Assembly: GCF_003044185.1 (NCBI RefSeq)
Contig: NZ_PYYB01000001.1
Span: forward strand, 2,252,978 to 2,316,977
Direction: 5' to 3'
DNA from: Paraconexibacter algicola
GTDB taxonomy: Bacteria; Actinomycetota; Thermoleophilia; Solirubrobacterales; Solirubrobacteraceae
DNA: 64,000 bases
The notes under the pieces are model-generated. The model did not search any database, had not been told where the DNA came from, and saw only the letters and a program-made list of their open reading frames with translations. Shown piece by piece: positions 56,828 through 64,000 of the stretch (positions are counted from its first letter, which is position 1; each line of letters starts with the position of its first letter). The position numbers and the translations under genes were made by a program.

Positions 56828-59626
56828 ATGTCGCAATCGCGTGCCTTCCTCCGTGCCCAGCAGCGTCGTCGTGACGCCGAGCAGCGCCGCGAGGTGCGAC
56901 TGCGCCGCGCCGCGCTCGGCGCCCTGGTCGTCGCCGGCGCCGCCGCTCCGTCCGCGTCCGCCGCGACGTTCCCGGTCTCCAACCTCGCGGATGCCGGAGC
57001 GGGCTCGCTGCGCCAGGCGATCCTCGACGCCAACGCGGCCCCCGGCGCCGACGAGGTCACCTTCGCGGCCGGGCTCACCGGGCAGATCTCGCTCGCGTCG
57101 CAGATCCCGGTCGCGGACGCGCTGACGATCACCGGCCCGTCCGCGGGCGGCATCGTCCTGGACGGGGGCGGGACGACGCGGCTGCTCGACGCCACGGCGG
57201 CGCTCACCGTGTCGGACCTGACGCTGCGCAACGGCGACGCAGGCGGCGGCAGCGGCGGCGCGATCGCGGTCTCCGGCAGCCCGCTGCGCCTGACGGACGT
57301 GACGGTCACCGGCAGCACCGCCTCGCGCGGCGGCGGCGTCTACGTGAGCGGCAACTCCGTGGAGATCTCCGGCACCACGATGACCGGGAACACCGCCACG
57401 TACAGCGGTGGCGCGCTCACGACCGACGGCAACTCGTCCGTGGTCGCCTCGGACCGCCTGACGATCTCCGACAGCGTCTTCAGCGGCAACACCTCGGCCG
57501 CCAACGGCGGCGGCGTCGCGCTGTACGACAACTACGTCGACACGCTCGTCCAGCGGACGACCATCGACGGCAACACCGTCACGGGCAACGGCTCGAGCTT
57601 CGAGGACGGCGGCGGCATCTGGATCGAGGACACCTACAACGGCCGCTCGACGACCGTCCGCGACTCGACGATCACGGGGAACACGACGCCGGACGCCGGC
57701 GGCGGGATCGCCTTCGGGGAGAACTTCTACGGCCCCACCGAGGTCGTCGGCAGCACGATCACCGGCAACACCGCGGCCGTGGGCGGCGGCGTCAGCATGG
57801 CCGACGACGAGCCGCTCGCAGGACTGACGGCCTTCGCCGTCCGGAACTCCACGATCACGGGCAACACGGCGACCCAGACCGGCGGCGGCCTCTCCATCGG
57901 CTACGCGTCCGGGAGCTCCGACGGGGACACGGCCGTGGTCGGCACCGTGCTCGCCGGCAACACCGCGTCCGGCGGCGCGCCCGACCTCTTCCGCCGGCCG
58001 GGGCACACCGGCACCATCACGGTCGGCAACAGCCTCCTCCAGGACCCGACGGGTGCGACCTTCACCGAGGCCCCGGCGGGCACGGTCATCACCGGCGTCG
58101 ATCCGCGGCTCGGCGCACTCGCGGACAACGGCGGGCCGACGCGCACGCGTCTGCCCCTGGTGGGCAGCCCGCTACGCGACGCGGGCGTCGCGAGCGGCCT
58201 GACCGCCGACCAGCGCGGACGGACCCGCACGGTGGACATCCCCGGGGTCGCCGACGCGGCCGGCTCGGACGGGACAGACATCGGCGCGGCCGAGCTGCAG
58301 GTCAACGCGATCCCGACGATCGCCGGGCCGGCGAGCGCGGCGGTCGACGAGGACACCCCCGTCACGATCGCCGGCCTCTCGGTCACCGATCCCGACGACA
58401 CGGGCGCCGCGGGGACCGCGACGTTCGCCGTCGACCGCGGGACCGTGTCGCTCGCGCTGGCGGGTGCGACCGGCAACGGGACCGGGACGGTCACGGTCAG
58501 CGCGACCCGTGCGGCCCTGAACGCCGCGCTCGCCGGCGGCGCGCTCACGTACGCCCCGGCACCGGACAGCACGGCCGGCGCGACCCTCACGGTCACCTAC
58601 GACGACGGCGTCACCGACGAGACGGGGACCCGCGGTACCGCGGTCCCCCGCACGGTGACCCTCGACGTGCGGGCGATCAACGACGCCCCCACGCTCGCCG
58701 TCCCGGGAGCCCAGCGCACCGTCGCCGGGGGCTCGTTCGCGTTCGGCACCCTCGGCGGCAACGCGATCCGGGTCGCCGACGTCGACGCCACCACCGTCTC
58801 GGTCACCCTGGTGACCGGTGGCGGCACGCTGCGGCTCCCGACGGCCGACGGTCTCGCCTTCCAGGAGGGCGCGCCGTCCGGCGCGACGCGGCTGCGGTTC
58901 ACCGGTGCCGTCGCCGCGGTCAACGCCGCGCTCGACGGTCTGGCGTACACCGCGCCCGCCGGCCGCAGCGCGCCGGACCGGGTGGACGTGACGGTCGACG
59001 ACCAGGGGGGGACCGGGGCCGGCGGCGTGCTCTCCGCGGCGGCCGCCGTCCCGGTCACGATCGCCCCGACCGTGACCCCGGCGGGCTCGCCGGTCCTCTG
59101 CGGCGAACCGGTGGTGCTCCGTCCCGTCCTCACCGGCACCCGCGTGCAGTTCACCGGCGTGACCCTGCCGGCGTACGCGGGCCGCCAGGTCGAGGTGCGC
59201 TCCGGCTCGACGGTCGTCGCCCGGACCACGGTCGCGGCCGACGGCACGTTCAGCCGGACGATCAAGGCGCCGCCGAAGCGCCGCCAGGCGTCCGTGACCT
59301 ACAAGGCCGTCGTGGCGAACACCGGCTCGCCGACCTACCGGCTCGTGCGCCGGGTCACGATGACCCAGGAGGGCACGAGGCTCACCGGGCGCCTGCGGCT
59401 CTCGCGGCAGATCCGCCGGGGCACGACCGGCATCCTCTACGTCGACACCTCGTGCGGGGGACGCAAGCGCGCGGCGAAGATCACGCTCGCGCGCGACGGC
59501 CGCTTCACGGCCACGGTGAGTCGCCCCTCTCAGGGCTTCGCGGTCTACCGCGTGCGCATTCGCGTGTCCCGCACCCTCGTCACCTGGACGGCGCCGCTGA
59601 TCGTGCTGCCCGGATCCGCGCGGTAG
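56828..59626 (+). CDS. Secreted right-handed beta-helix protein with cadherin-like region
   Basis: 932 aa. A basic N-terminus (RAQQRRRDAEQRREVRLRRA) precedes a signal segment (LGALVVAGAAAPSASA). LADAGAGSLRQAILDANAAP is the CSLREA-type start of a Pmp-like beta-helix. Seven rungs have the form TITGNTAxxxGGGxxx: TMTGNTATYSGGAL, TIDGNTVTGN, TITGNTTPDAGGGIAF, TITGNTAAVGGGVSM and TITGNTATQTGGGLSI among them. After about 490 come cadherin/Big-type modules (VDEDTPVTIAGLSVTDPDD), then a C-terminal Arg-rich module. It is probably a surface adhesin or polysaccharide-binding protein. A TAGAAA box lies 9 nt before the ATG. Confidence 0.8.
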   Translation: MSQSRAFLRAQQRRRDAEQRREVRLRRAALGALVVAGAAAPSASAATFPVSNLADAGAGSLRQAILDANAAPGADEVTFAAGLTGQISLASQIPVADALTITGPSAGGIVLDGGGTTRLLDATAALTVSDLTLRNGDAGGGSGGAIAVSGSPLRLTDVTVTGSTASRGGGVYVSGNSVEISGTTMTGNTATYSGGALTTDGNSSVVASDRLTISDSVFSGNTSAANGGGVALYDNYVDTLVQRTTIDGNTVTGNGSSFEDGGGIWIEDTYNGRSTTVRDSTITGNTTPDAGGGIAFGENFYGPTEVVGSTITGNTAAVGGGVSMADDEPLAGLTAFAVRNSTITGNTATQTGGGLSIGYASGSSDGDTAVVGTVLAGNTASGGAPDLFRRPGHTGTITVGNSLLQDPTGATFTEAPAGTVITGVDPRLGALADNGGPTRTRLPLVGSPLRDAGVASGLTADQRGRTRTVDIPGVADAAGSDGTDIGAAELQVNAIPTIAGPASAAVDEDTPVTIAGLSVTDPDDTGAAGTATFAVDRGTVSLALAGATGNGTGTVTVSATRAALNAALAGGALTYAPAPDSTAGATLTVTYDDGVTDETGTRGTAVPRTVTLDVRAINDAPTLAVPGAQRTVAGGSFAFGTLGGNAIRVADVDATTVSVTLVTGGGTLRLPTADGLAFQEGAPSGATRLRFTGAVAAVNAALDGLAYTAPAGRSAPDRVDVTVDDQGGTGAGGVLSAAAAVPVTIAPTVTPAGSPVLCGEPVVLRPVLTGTRVQFTGVTLPAYAGRQVEVRSGSTVVARTTVAADGTFSRTIKAPPKRRQASVTYKAVVANTGSPTYRLVRRVTMTQEGTRLTGRLRLSRQIRRGTTGILYVDTSCGGRKRAAKITLARDGRFTATVSRPSQGFAVYRVRIRVSRTLVTWTAPLIVLPGSAR

Positions 59627-59639
59627 CGGTCGGCGCCGC

Positions 59640-59665
59640 GCGCCGCCCGCGCTCGCGGGCGGCGC
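59640..59665. terminator. GC hairpin between convergent genes
   Basis: GCGCCGCCCGCG (59640-59651) and its exact complement CGCGGGCGGCGC (59654-59665) form a 12-bp stem; with the innermost pair open, an 11-bp stem with a 4-nt loop. It lies between the convergent beta-helix and flavodoxin-family genes. Confidence 0.65.
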
Positions 59666-59666
59666 C

Positions 59667-60377
59667 TCAGCGGTACTCCGGGTTGGGATGCCCGAAGTCG
59701 CAGCCGGCGTCCCACTGCTCGCGCTGGTTGCCGTAGGCGGGCATGCCGCCGGCCCGCTTGAGCAGCGCGGCGAGGTGCATGAGGTTCCAGGCCATGAAGA
59801 CCGTGTTGCGCTGCGTGAACTCGTTCTGCGGGCCGCCCGACCCCTCGTCGGAGTACGACGGTCCGGGGCCGGCCTCGCCCAGCCAGCAGCTGTCGGCCTG
59901 GGGCGGCACCGCGTAGCCGAGGTGCTGCAGCGAGTACAGGGTCTCCATCGCGCAGTGCTTGGCGCCGTCCTCGTTGCCGGTGACGATGCAGCCGCCCGCG
60001 CGCCCGTAGTAGATCCACTGTCCCTGCTCGTTGAGCTGCCCGCTGTTGCCGTACAGCCGCTCGATCACGCGCGTGGCGACGCTCGACTTCTGCCCGAGCC
60101 AGATCGGCGTGCCGAGCACGAGGATGTCGGCGGCGAGGACCTGCTCGAAGAAGGCGGGCCAGCCGTCGGTCGCGGCGCCGTGCTCGCGCATGTCGGGGTA
60201 GACGCCGGGCGGCAGGTCGAGGTCGACCGCGCGGGCCACCTCGACGGTCACGCCGGCGCTGCGCATCACGGCGATCGCCACGTCCATGAGCGCCTGGGTG
60301 TGCGAGCGCGCCGGGGCGGGCTTGAGCGTGCAGTTGACGAACAGCGCGCGGAGGTCGGAGTAGTCGGGCCGGTCCAT
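59667..60377 (-). CDS. Flavodoxin-fold NAD(P)H-dependent oxidoreductase
   Basis: 236 aa. LRALFVNCTLKPAPARSHTQ is the phosphate-binding loop of the FMN reductase family; then VLAADILVLGTPIWLGQKSS, where FMN is gripped, and GGCIVTGNEDGAKHCAME. FGHPNPEYR ends the chain. It is probably an FMN-dependent quinone or azo reductase. TAGCGT on the minus strand (60389-60384) lies 6 nt before the ATG. It diverges from an SDR gene over 77 bp that contain a 12-bp palindrome. Confidence 0.82.
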   Translation of the reverse strand: MDRPDYSDLRALFVNCTLKPAPARSHTQALMDVAIAVMRSAGVTVEVARAVDLDLPPGVYPDMREHGAATDGWPAFFEQVLAADILVLGTPIWLGQKSSVATRVIERLYGNSGQLNEQGQWIYYGRAGGCIVTGNEDGAKHCAMETLYSLQHLGYAVPPQADSCWLGEAGPGPSYSDEGSGGPQNEFTQRNTVFMAWNLMHLAALLKRAGGMPAYGNQREQWDAGCDFGHPNPEYR

Positions 60378-60383
60378 GGCGCG

Positions 60384-60389
60384 ACGCTA
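60384..60389 (-). promoter_or_regulatory. -10 box of the flavodoxin-fold gene
   Basis: TAGCGT on the minus strand, 6 nt before the start codon. Confidence 0.4.
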
Positions 60390-60426
60390 CCGCGTGGCCG
60401 GTGACGGGTCGGTGAACATGCACGTC

Positions 60427-60446
60427 GACCGGCCGGTCAGTAGCCT
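60427..60446 (+). promoter_or_regulatory. Palindrome and -10 box of the SDR gene
   Basis: GACCGGCCGGTC (60427-60438) is a perfect 12-bp palindrome 2 nt before TAGCCT (60441-60446), a -10 box 8 nt before the ATG. It sits in the promoter spacer, where a repressor would act. Such short GC palindromes are also common by chance here. Confidence 0.4.
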
Positions 60447-60454
60447 GCCGCGCC

Positions 60455-61279
60455 ATGGCTACACCTGTGAAGCTTTCCGGACGGACGGCCGTCGTGACCG
60501 GCGCCGCCTCGGGGATCGGCCGGGCCAGCGCCCGCCTGCTGGCGCAGCGCGGCTGCCCGCTCGTGCTCGTGGACAAGGACGAGGAGGGCCTCGCGGGCAC
60601 CGCCGAGGGCCTGCGCGTCCCCGTGATGACGAAGGTCATGGACGTCAGCGACCGCTGGGCCCACCAGCAGCTCGCCGCCGAGGTCAAGGACTGGAACGGC
60701 CCGATCGGCCTCGTGCTGAACAACGCCGGGGTCACCGTCTCGCAGACGATCGCCGAGTCCTCCCCGGAGGACCTCGAGTGGCTCATGGGGATCAACTTCT
60801 GGGGCGTCGTCCACGGCACCCAGGCCTACCTGCCGATCCTGCTCGAGCAGGACTCCGGCGTCATCGCCAACGTCTCGAGCATCTTCGGGATCATCGCCTG
60901 GCCGACCCAGGGCATCTACAACGCGTCGAAGTTCGCGGTCAAGGGCTTCACGGAGTCGCTGCGCCACGAGCTGCACGGCACGAACGTGTCGGCGGTCTGC
61001 ATCCACCCGGGCGGCATCGACACGAACATCGTCAACAACGCGCGCATCCACGTCGACGACCTCGGTCGCACCGACCCGGAGGCGCTCAAGCGCGACTTCA
61101 AGAAGGTCGCCCGCACCTCCCCCGACAAGGCCGCGAAGACGATCGTCGAGGGGATCGAGAAGGGCAAGGTCAAGATCCTCATCGGCCCCGACGCGGTCGC
61201 CACCGACTGGCTGCAGCGCACCGTGCCGGTGAACTACTACAGCGTGATCCGGCGCCTGCAGCCGCTCCTGCGCCGCTAG
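60455..61279 (+). CDS. Short-chain dehydrogenase/reductase
   Basis: 274 aa. TAVVTGAASGIGRASARLLA (TGxxxGIG), GLVLNNAGVTVSQTI (NNAG), VIANVSSIFGIIAWP with the catalytic Ser, and YNASKFAVKGFTESL with Tyr-x3-Lys. This is the classical SDR pattern. The Asp after strand 2 (LVLVDKDEEG) suggests NAD preference. The substrate is unknown. The divergent flavodoxin-fold gene may share control through the intergenic palindrome. Confidence 0.9.
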   Translation: MATPVKLSGRTAVVTGAASGIGRASARLLAQRGCPLVLVDKDEEGLAGTAEGLRVPVMTKVMDVSDRWAHQQLAAEVKDWNGPIGLVLNNAGVTVSQTIAESSPEDLEWLMGINFWGVVHGTQAYLPILLEQDSGVIANVSSIFGIIAWPTQGIYNASKFAVKGFTESLRHELHGTNVSAVCIHPGGIDTNIVNNARIHVDDLGRTDPEALKRDFKKVARTSPDKAAKTIVEGIEKGKVKILIGPDAVATDWLQRTVPVNYYSVIRRLQPLLRR

Positions 61280-61307
61280 CCGGGTTCAGCGGGCCCGCCC
61301 CGTCGCG

Positions 61308-61748
61308 TCAGCCGCGCGGCGGGATGATGTCCAGCAGACCGCCGGGCGCCACGTCGCGCTCCACCGGCACGCCCTGCAGCCGCCGGTGGAACGCGGCGGC
61401 CACGCGCGTGGCGTGCCGCTTGGCCTCGTCGGCGCGCTCCCCGGCGAACAGCTCGTCGACGGTCTGGGTCCACAGCGTCAGCCAGCGGTTGAAGTGCCCG
61501 CCGCGCAGCGGCGAGCGCGCGTGCAGCTGCGCGTGGACGGCGAACGCCCCGCCGCGGTACGCCTCGCCGCCGAGCAGGATCGTCTCCCAGAAGTCGGTGA
61601 TGTCCGGGAGGTGCGCCTCGAGGTCGAGCTGCGCGACGTCGGTGAACAGGTAGCCGATCATCGTGTCCGCGAGCGCCTTCTCGTAGAACGCGCGCGTGAG
61701 CCGCTCGATGTCGGCGCGGGTGGCGATGTCGGTGGCCGGGGCGGGCAC
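61308..61748 (-). CDS. Group III truncated hemoglobin
   Basis: 146 aa from GTG 61748, which shares a base with the upstream TAG. FYEKALADTMIGYLFTDVAQ, LPDITDFWETILLGGEAYRG and HFNRWLTLWTQTVDELFAG with the proximal His follow the group III (trHbP) pattern. The Phe/Tyr at B9-B10 and the Trp in the E/G region are in place. It binds haem and probably O2, NO or peroxide-like ligands; the role is unknown for the group. It is the last gene of a three-gene minus-strand set with the nucleotidyltransferase and TIM-barrel genes. Confidence 0.85.
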   Translation of the reverse strand: MPAPATDIATRADIERLTRAFYEKALADTMIGYLFTDVAQLDLEAHLPDITDFWETILLGGEAYRGGAFAVHAQLHARSPLRGGHFNRWLTLWTQTVDELFAGERADEAKRHATRVAAAFHRRLQGVPVERDVAPGGLLDIIPPRG

Positions 61749-62815
61749 TAGAAGACAAGGTACTGCTGCGTGACCGGCGCCAGCCGGCCGCCGAACAGCA
61801 GCGCCAGCAGGCCGCCCTGCAGCCGCTCGCCGAGGTCGCGGACCTCGTGCCAGAGGAGGTCGTCGCCGCGGCGCTCGCGCGTCAGCGCCTGCAGCCGGGC
61901 GCGCGCGTCGCCGTCGCCGAGGATCCCGATCCAGCGGTCGTACGCGGCGAGCGTCCGCGCCCCGGTGTCCAGCGCGCCCTGCGTGCCCGCGGCGAGGAAC
62001 GCGTCGGCGATCCGGTCGGTGGGCGGCGCGGCCAGCTGCGCGACGAGCACGTCGGCCATCGCGTCGGCCGCGTGCTCGTGGCAGCGCAGCACGGGCACGA
62101 GCCCGCCGGCGAACAGGAGCTTGCGTGACAGCCGCAGCTTCGCGTTGCGCATGACCCACTTGCCGGTCCCGTCGCCGTCGGGCTCGCGGTGCTTGCCCTC
62201 GAAGTCGACGGCGATCGTGCGCCAGTAGCGCACGAGGTCGTTCAGCAGGAACCGCGGCGGCCGGTGGTCGCCGCCGTCGGCGGTCGGGTCCAGGTACGCG
62301 CCGAGCACGCGGCGCACCGCGCGCGCGTGCACCTCCGGCTGGGCGACCGCGACGGACTCGAGCAGCAGCAGCATGCGCCGCGTGAGGTTGAGGTTCGTGT
62401 CCTCCTGCAGGCCGATGCGGGCCGCGAGCTTCTCGGCGCTCACGACCTCCCCGAACGTCCCGGTGGCGCCCGGGACCGCGTCACCGGTGCCGAGCGCGTC
62501 GCCGACCCAGCTGAGCAGCTGCTGCCGCTCCCCGAGGTCCTCGCCGCCGGAGTCAACGACGAGCGCCCAGTCGTCGTCGCTGTGCTCGGTGAGCTCGGCG
62601 CGTCCCCAGGAGCCGAACAGGACGACCGCCTCGCGCGGGCCGTCCTGGTCGGCCAGCAGCGAGGTCGCGGGTCCGTCCTCCAAGCGGGGGCGCAGGTCGG
62701 CGAGGCGCTCGCGCGTCAGGGCGCGTGCGGCGAGCAGGTGCGGGAAGGGCGTCCCGGTGCGCTCGGACAGCAGCTCGAGCGCGCCGGACGGCCCGTGGGC
62801 GGGATCGGCGTCCAC
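61748..62815 (-). CDS. Nucleotidyltransferase-domain protein
   Basis: 355 aa from GTG 62815. VVLFGSWGRAELTEHSDDDW, with the GSx10DxD catalytic shape, is the minimal NTase motif at about residue 68. LNLTRRMLLLLESVAVAQPE and LNDLVRYWRTIAVDFEGKHR follow in a helical domain like those of CCA-adding or GlnE-type relatives, and LSRKLLFAGGLVPVLRCHE closes. It may add a nucleotide to a protein, RNA or small molecule. Its stop touches the globin start, and it begins 58 nt after the TIM-barrel gene. Confidence 0.78.
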   Translation of the reverse strand: MDADPAHGPSGALELLSERTGTPFPHLLAARALTRERLADLRPRLEDGPATSLLADQDGPREAVVLFGSWGRAELTEHSDDDWALVVDSGGEDLGERQQLLSWVGDALGTGDAVPGATGTFGEVVSAEKLAARIGLQEDTNLNLTRRMLLLLESVAVAQPEVHARAVRRVLGAYLDPTADGGDHRPPRFLLNDLVRYWRTIAVDFEGKHREPDGDGTGKWVMRNAKLRLSRKLLFAGGLVPVLRCHEHAADAMADVLVAQLAAPPTDRIADAFLAAGTQGALDTGARTLAAYDRWIGILGDGDARARLQALTRERRGDDLLWHEVRDLGERLQGGLLALLFGGRLAPVTQQYLVF

Positions 62816-62873
62816 GACGCCGCGCAGCGTATGCGATGGCGGCGGCCGGACCGCCCGCGGGCGGCGGCCCGCC

Positions 62874-63563
62874 TCAGACCGGACGCAGCGGCGCCTCGAG
62901 GATCCACGGCACGTCGCGGCAGCGGTCCAGGAGCGGCGCGAGGTGCGCCTCGTCCGCCGCGGTGGTCGGCCGGTGCTTGCCGCGCTCGTCGAGCGCGCTG
63001 ACGTGCACGTGGCGCAGCCGCGAGCCGAAGCGGTCGAGGATCTCGTGGCCGGCGGCGAGCGTCGGGTCGACCTGGGCGGCGTGCGCGACGTCGAAGCAGA
63101 GCTGCGCCTGCGGGAGCGTCGCGAGGATCGGGGCGAGCTCGTCCGCGGTGCGGCCGGTGGGCTTGCGCAGGTCCATGTTCTCGACCGTGAGCGTGCGGCC
63201 GAGCGGGATCCACGCCCCGAGGTCCTGCATCGTGTCCGGGTGCACGACGATCGCCTCGACGCGGCCGACGAGCGGCTCGAGCAGCGCGACGAGCTCGGCC
63301 TCGGGCAGCTCGCGGTGCTTGGACGGCGCGTGCACGCTGAGGAACCGGAACGGCAGCGCCGGGGACGATCCGAGGAACGCCAGGAGGCCGGGCAGCTCCC
63401 GCTCGCTGAGCGCGGCCAGCTCGATCGCCTCCGTGCTGGTCGCGCGGGCGCGGGTGACCATGTCGGTCCAGTCGTCGCCGCCGTCGCGCAGGAAGCCCGT
63501 CGAGCACCCCAGGCGGGGATGGGCGGCGAGCGCGGAGACGTGCTGGGTGGTGGAGGTGACCAT
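62874..63563 (-). CDS. TIM-barrel sugar isomerase/endonuclease IV-like protein
   Basis: 229 aa. RLGCSTGFLRDGGDDWTDMV at the start, FRFLSVHAPSKHRELPE, VVHPDTMQDLG, LTVENMDLRK with the metal Glu, LCFDVAHAAQVDP with Asp and His, and HVHVSALDERGKHRP. This is the AP endonuclease 2/xylose isomerase-like barrel. The metal set (Glu, Asp, His) appears complete. It could be an isomerase, epimerase or nuclease. TACCGT (63581-63576) lies 12 nt before the ATG. Confidence 0.78.
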   Translation of the reverse strand: MVTSTTQHVSALAAHPRLGCSTGFLRDGGDDWTDMVTRARATSTEAIELAALSERELPGLLAFLGSSPALPFRFLSVHAPSKHRELPEAELVALLEPLVGRVEAIVVHPDTMQDLGAWIPLGRTLTVENMDLRKPTGRTADELAPILATLPQAQLCFDVAHAAQVDPTLAAGHEILDRFGSRLRHVHVSALDERGKHRPTTAADEAHLAPLLDRCRDVPWILEAPLRPV

Positions 63564-63690
63564 CGAGGGTGGACCACGGTAGCGGGGCGCCCCGACGGCG
63601 TGACAGCCGCCTTGCAGGATCGCGGCGACGGTCCCGCACGTTCCGGGAAACAGGTCACGCCCTGGCCGCGTGGCGCGGTACACCTGGTCG

Positions 63691-64000
63691 ATGACCTCGA
63701 TCGGCAGGACCCGGGACGCGGGCTGGCAGTGCGGCGTGCGGCGCACCGTCGCGGGCGTCGACCCCACCGGCGCCTGGGCGCGGCTGGCGTCCGCCGAGGG
63801 CACCGCCATCTGGCTCGGCGGCCCCGTCGCGCTCGAGCCCGGGCCCTACGCGCTGGCCGACGGCCGGGAGGGCGAGATCCGCGTGGTGCGACCGGGCTCG
63901 CACGTGCGGCTGACCTGGCAGGCCGCCCCCGGTGACCCGGACACGACCCTGCAGCTGCGGGTGCTGCCCGCCCGGACCGGGACGACCGTCGCGGTCCACC
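63691..64000 (+). CDS. SRPBCC (AHSA1-like) protein, C-terminus off window
   Basis: 103 codons are visible and the frame is open to the right edge. SAEGTAIWLGGPVALEPGPY, then RPGSHVRLTWQA and DPDTTLQLRVLPARTGTTVA read like the START/AHSA1-type SRPBCC fold: a W-x-L-GG turn, paired strands and the DTTLQLRV strand. In that family, the region after this holds the C-terminal helix that lines the cavity. TACACC, 9 nt before the ATG, is a weak -10 candidate. It diverges from the TIM-barrel gene. Confidence 0.65.
   Translation, partial: MTSIGRTRDAGWQCGVRRTVAGVDPTGAWARLASAEGTAIWLGGPVALEPGPYALADGREGEIRVVRPGSHVRLTWQAAPGDPDTTLQLRVLPARTGTTVAVH

Overview
The window looks like a chromosomal segment of a very GC-rich actinobacterium, most likely the Thermoleophilia/Solirubrobacterales lineage (Conexibacter, Patulibacter or Solirubrobacter-like). 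That placement is an inference. It rests on the extreme GC content outside the first 4.7 kb, the actinobacterial gene set, the many FG-GAP, RTX-type and beta-helix exported proteins with Arg-rich C-terminal domains, and the frequent TAnnnT -10 boxes only 6-9 nt before start codons (leaderless mRNAs). No rRNA, intact tRNA, insertion sequence or CRISPR array was seen.

Region 1 (1-5190) is accessory DNA, visibly less GC-rich than the rest. It holds a divergent gene set: a winged-helix/HNH nuclease running off the left edge, and on the other strand a tight operon of a ParB-fold protein, an SNF2-type helicase and a DUF3883 protein with nuclease-like residues. A perfect 22-bp palindrome lies between the two arms. 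This has the architecture of an anti-phage or restriction-like system that I cannot match to a named one, and it is the main discovery candidate. It is followed by two hairpins, a 43-nt fragment resembling the 3' half of a tRNA-Pro (a likely attachment-site scar), and a frameshifted remnant of a DUF3427 helicase. These look like an island boundary.

Region 2 (5161-10829) holds a small exported protein, a zinc-ribbon/sigma factor/HTH trio facing an ImmA/IrrE protease, a single-domain (p)ppGpp-hydrolase-like HD protein, and three envelope proteins, two with PASTA-like domains. Region 3 (10816-17146) has a secreted glycoside hydrolase, a DUF429 protein and two tandem FG-GAP propeller proteins. 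Region 4 (17251-25967) has a DrrAB-type ABC exporter, a GMC oxidoreductase, a PAS-GGDEF-EAL enzyme, a SemiSWEET transporter, a glyoxalase-fold protein, a PQQ-type propeller lipoprotein and a receiver-like protein.

Region 5 (25978-33956) has a TetR - MmgE/PrpD - MFS operon diverging from an SDR gene over a shared promoter/operator, then a secreted phosphatase overlapping a YibE/F membrane protein. Region 6 (34023-48508) mixes an NlpC/P60-like protein, an aldose epimerase, a PAS-GAF-SpoIIE phosphatase, an RTX-like repeat protein, a fatty acid desaturase, an amidohydrolase, a GATase, an aldo/keto reductase, an Ada-type zinc module, a phosphoesterase and several small envelope proteins. Region 7 (48582-64000) has HrpA helicase, a large M14 peptidase-like protein, a TIGR03032-type protein, a beta-helix protein, redox enzymes, a three-gene group (TIM-barrel protein, nucleotidyltransferase, truncated hemoglobin) and the start of an SRPBCC protein cut by the right edge.
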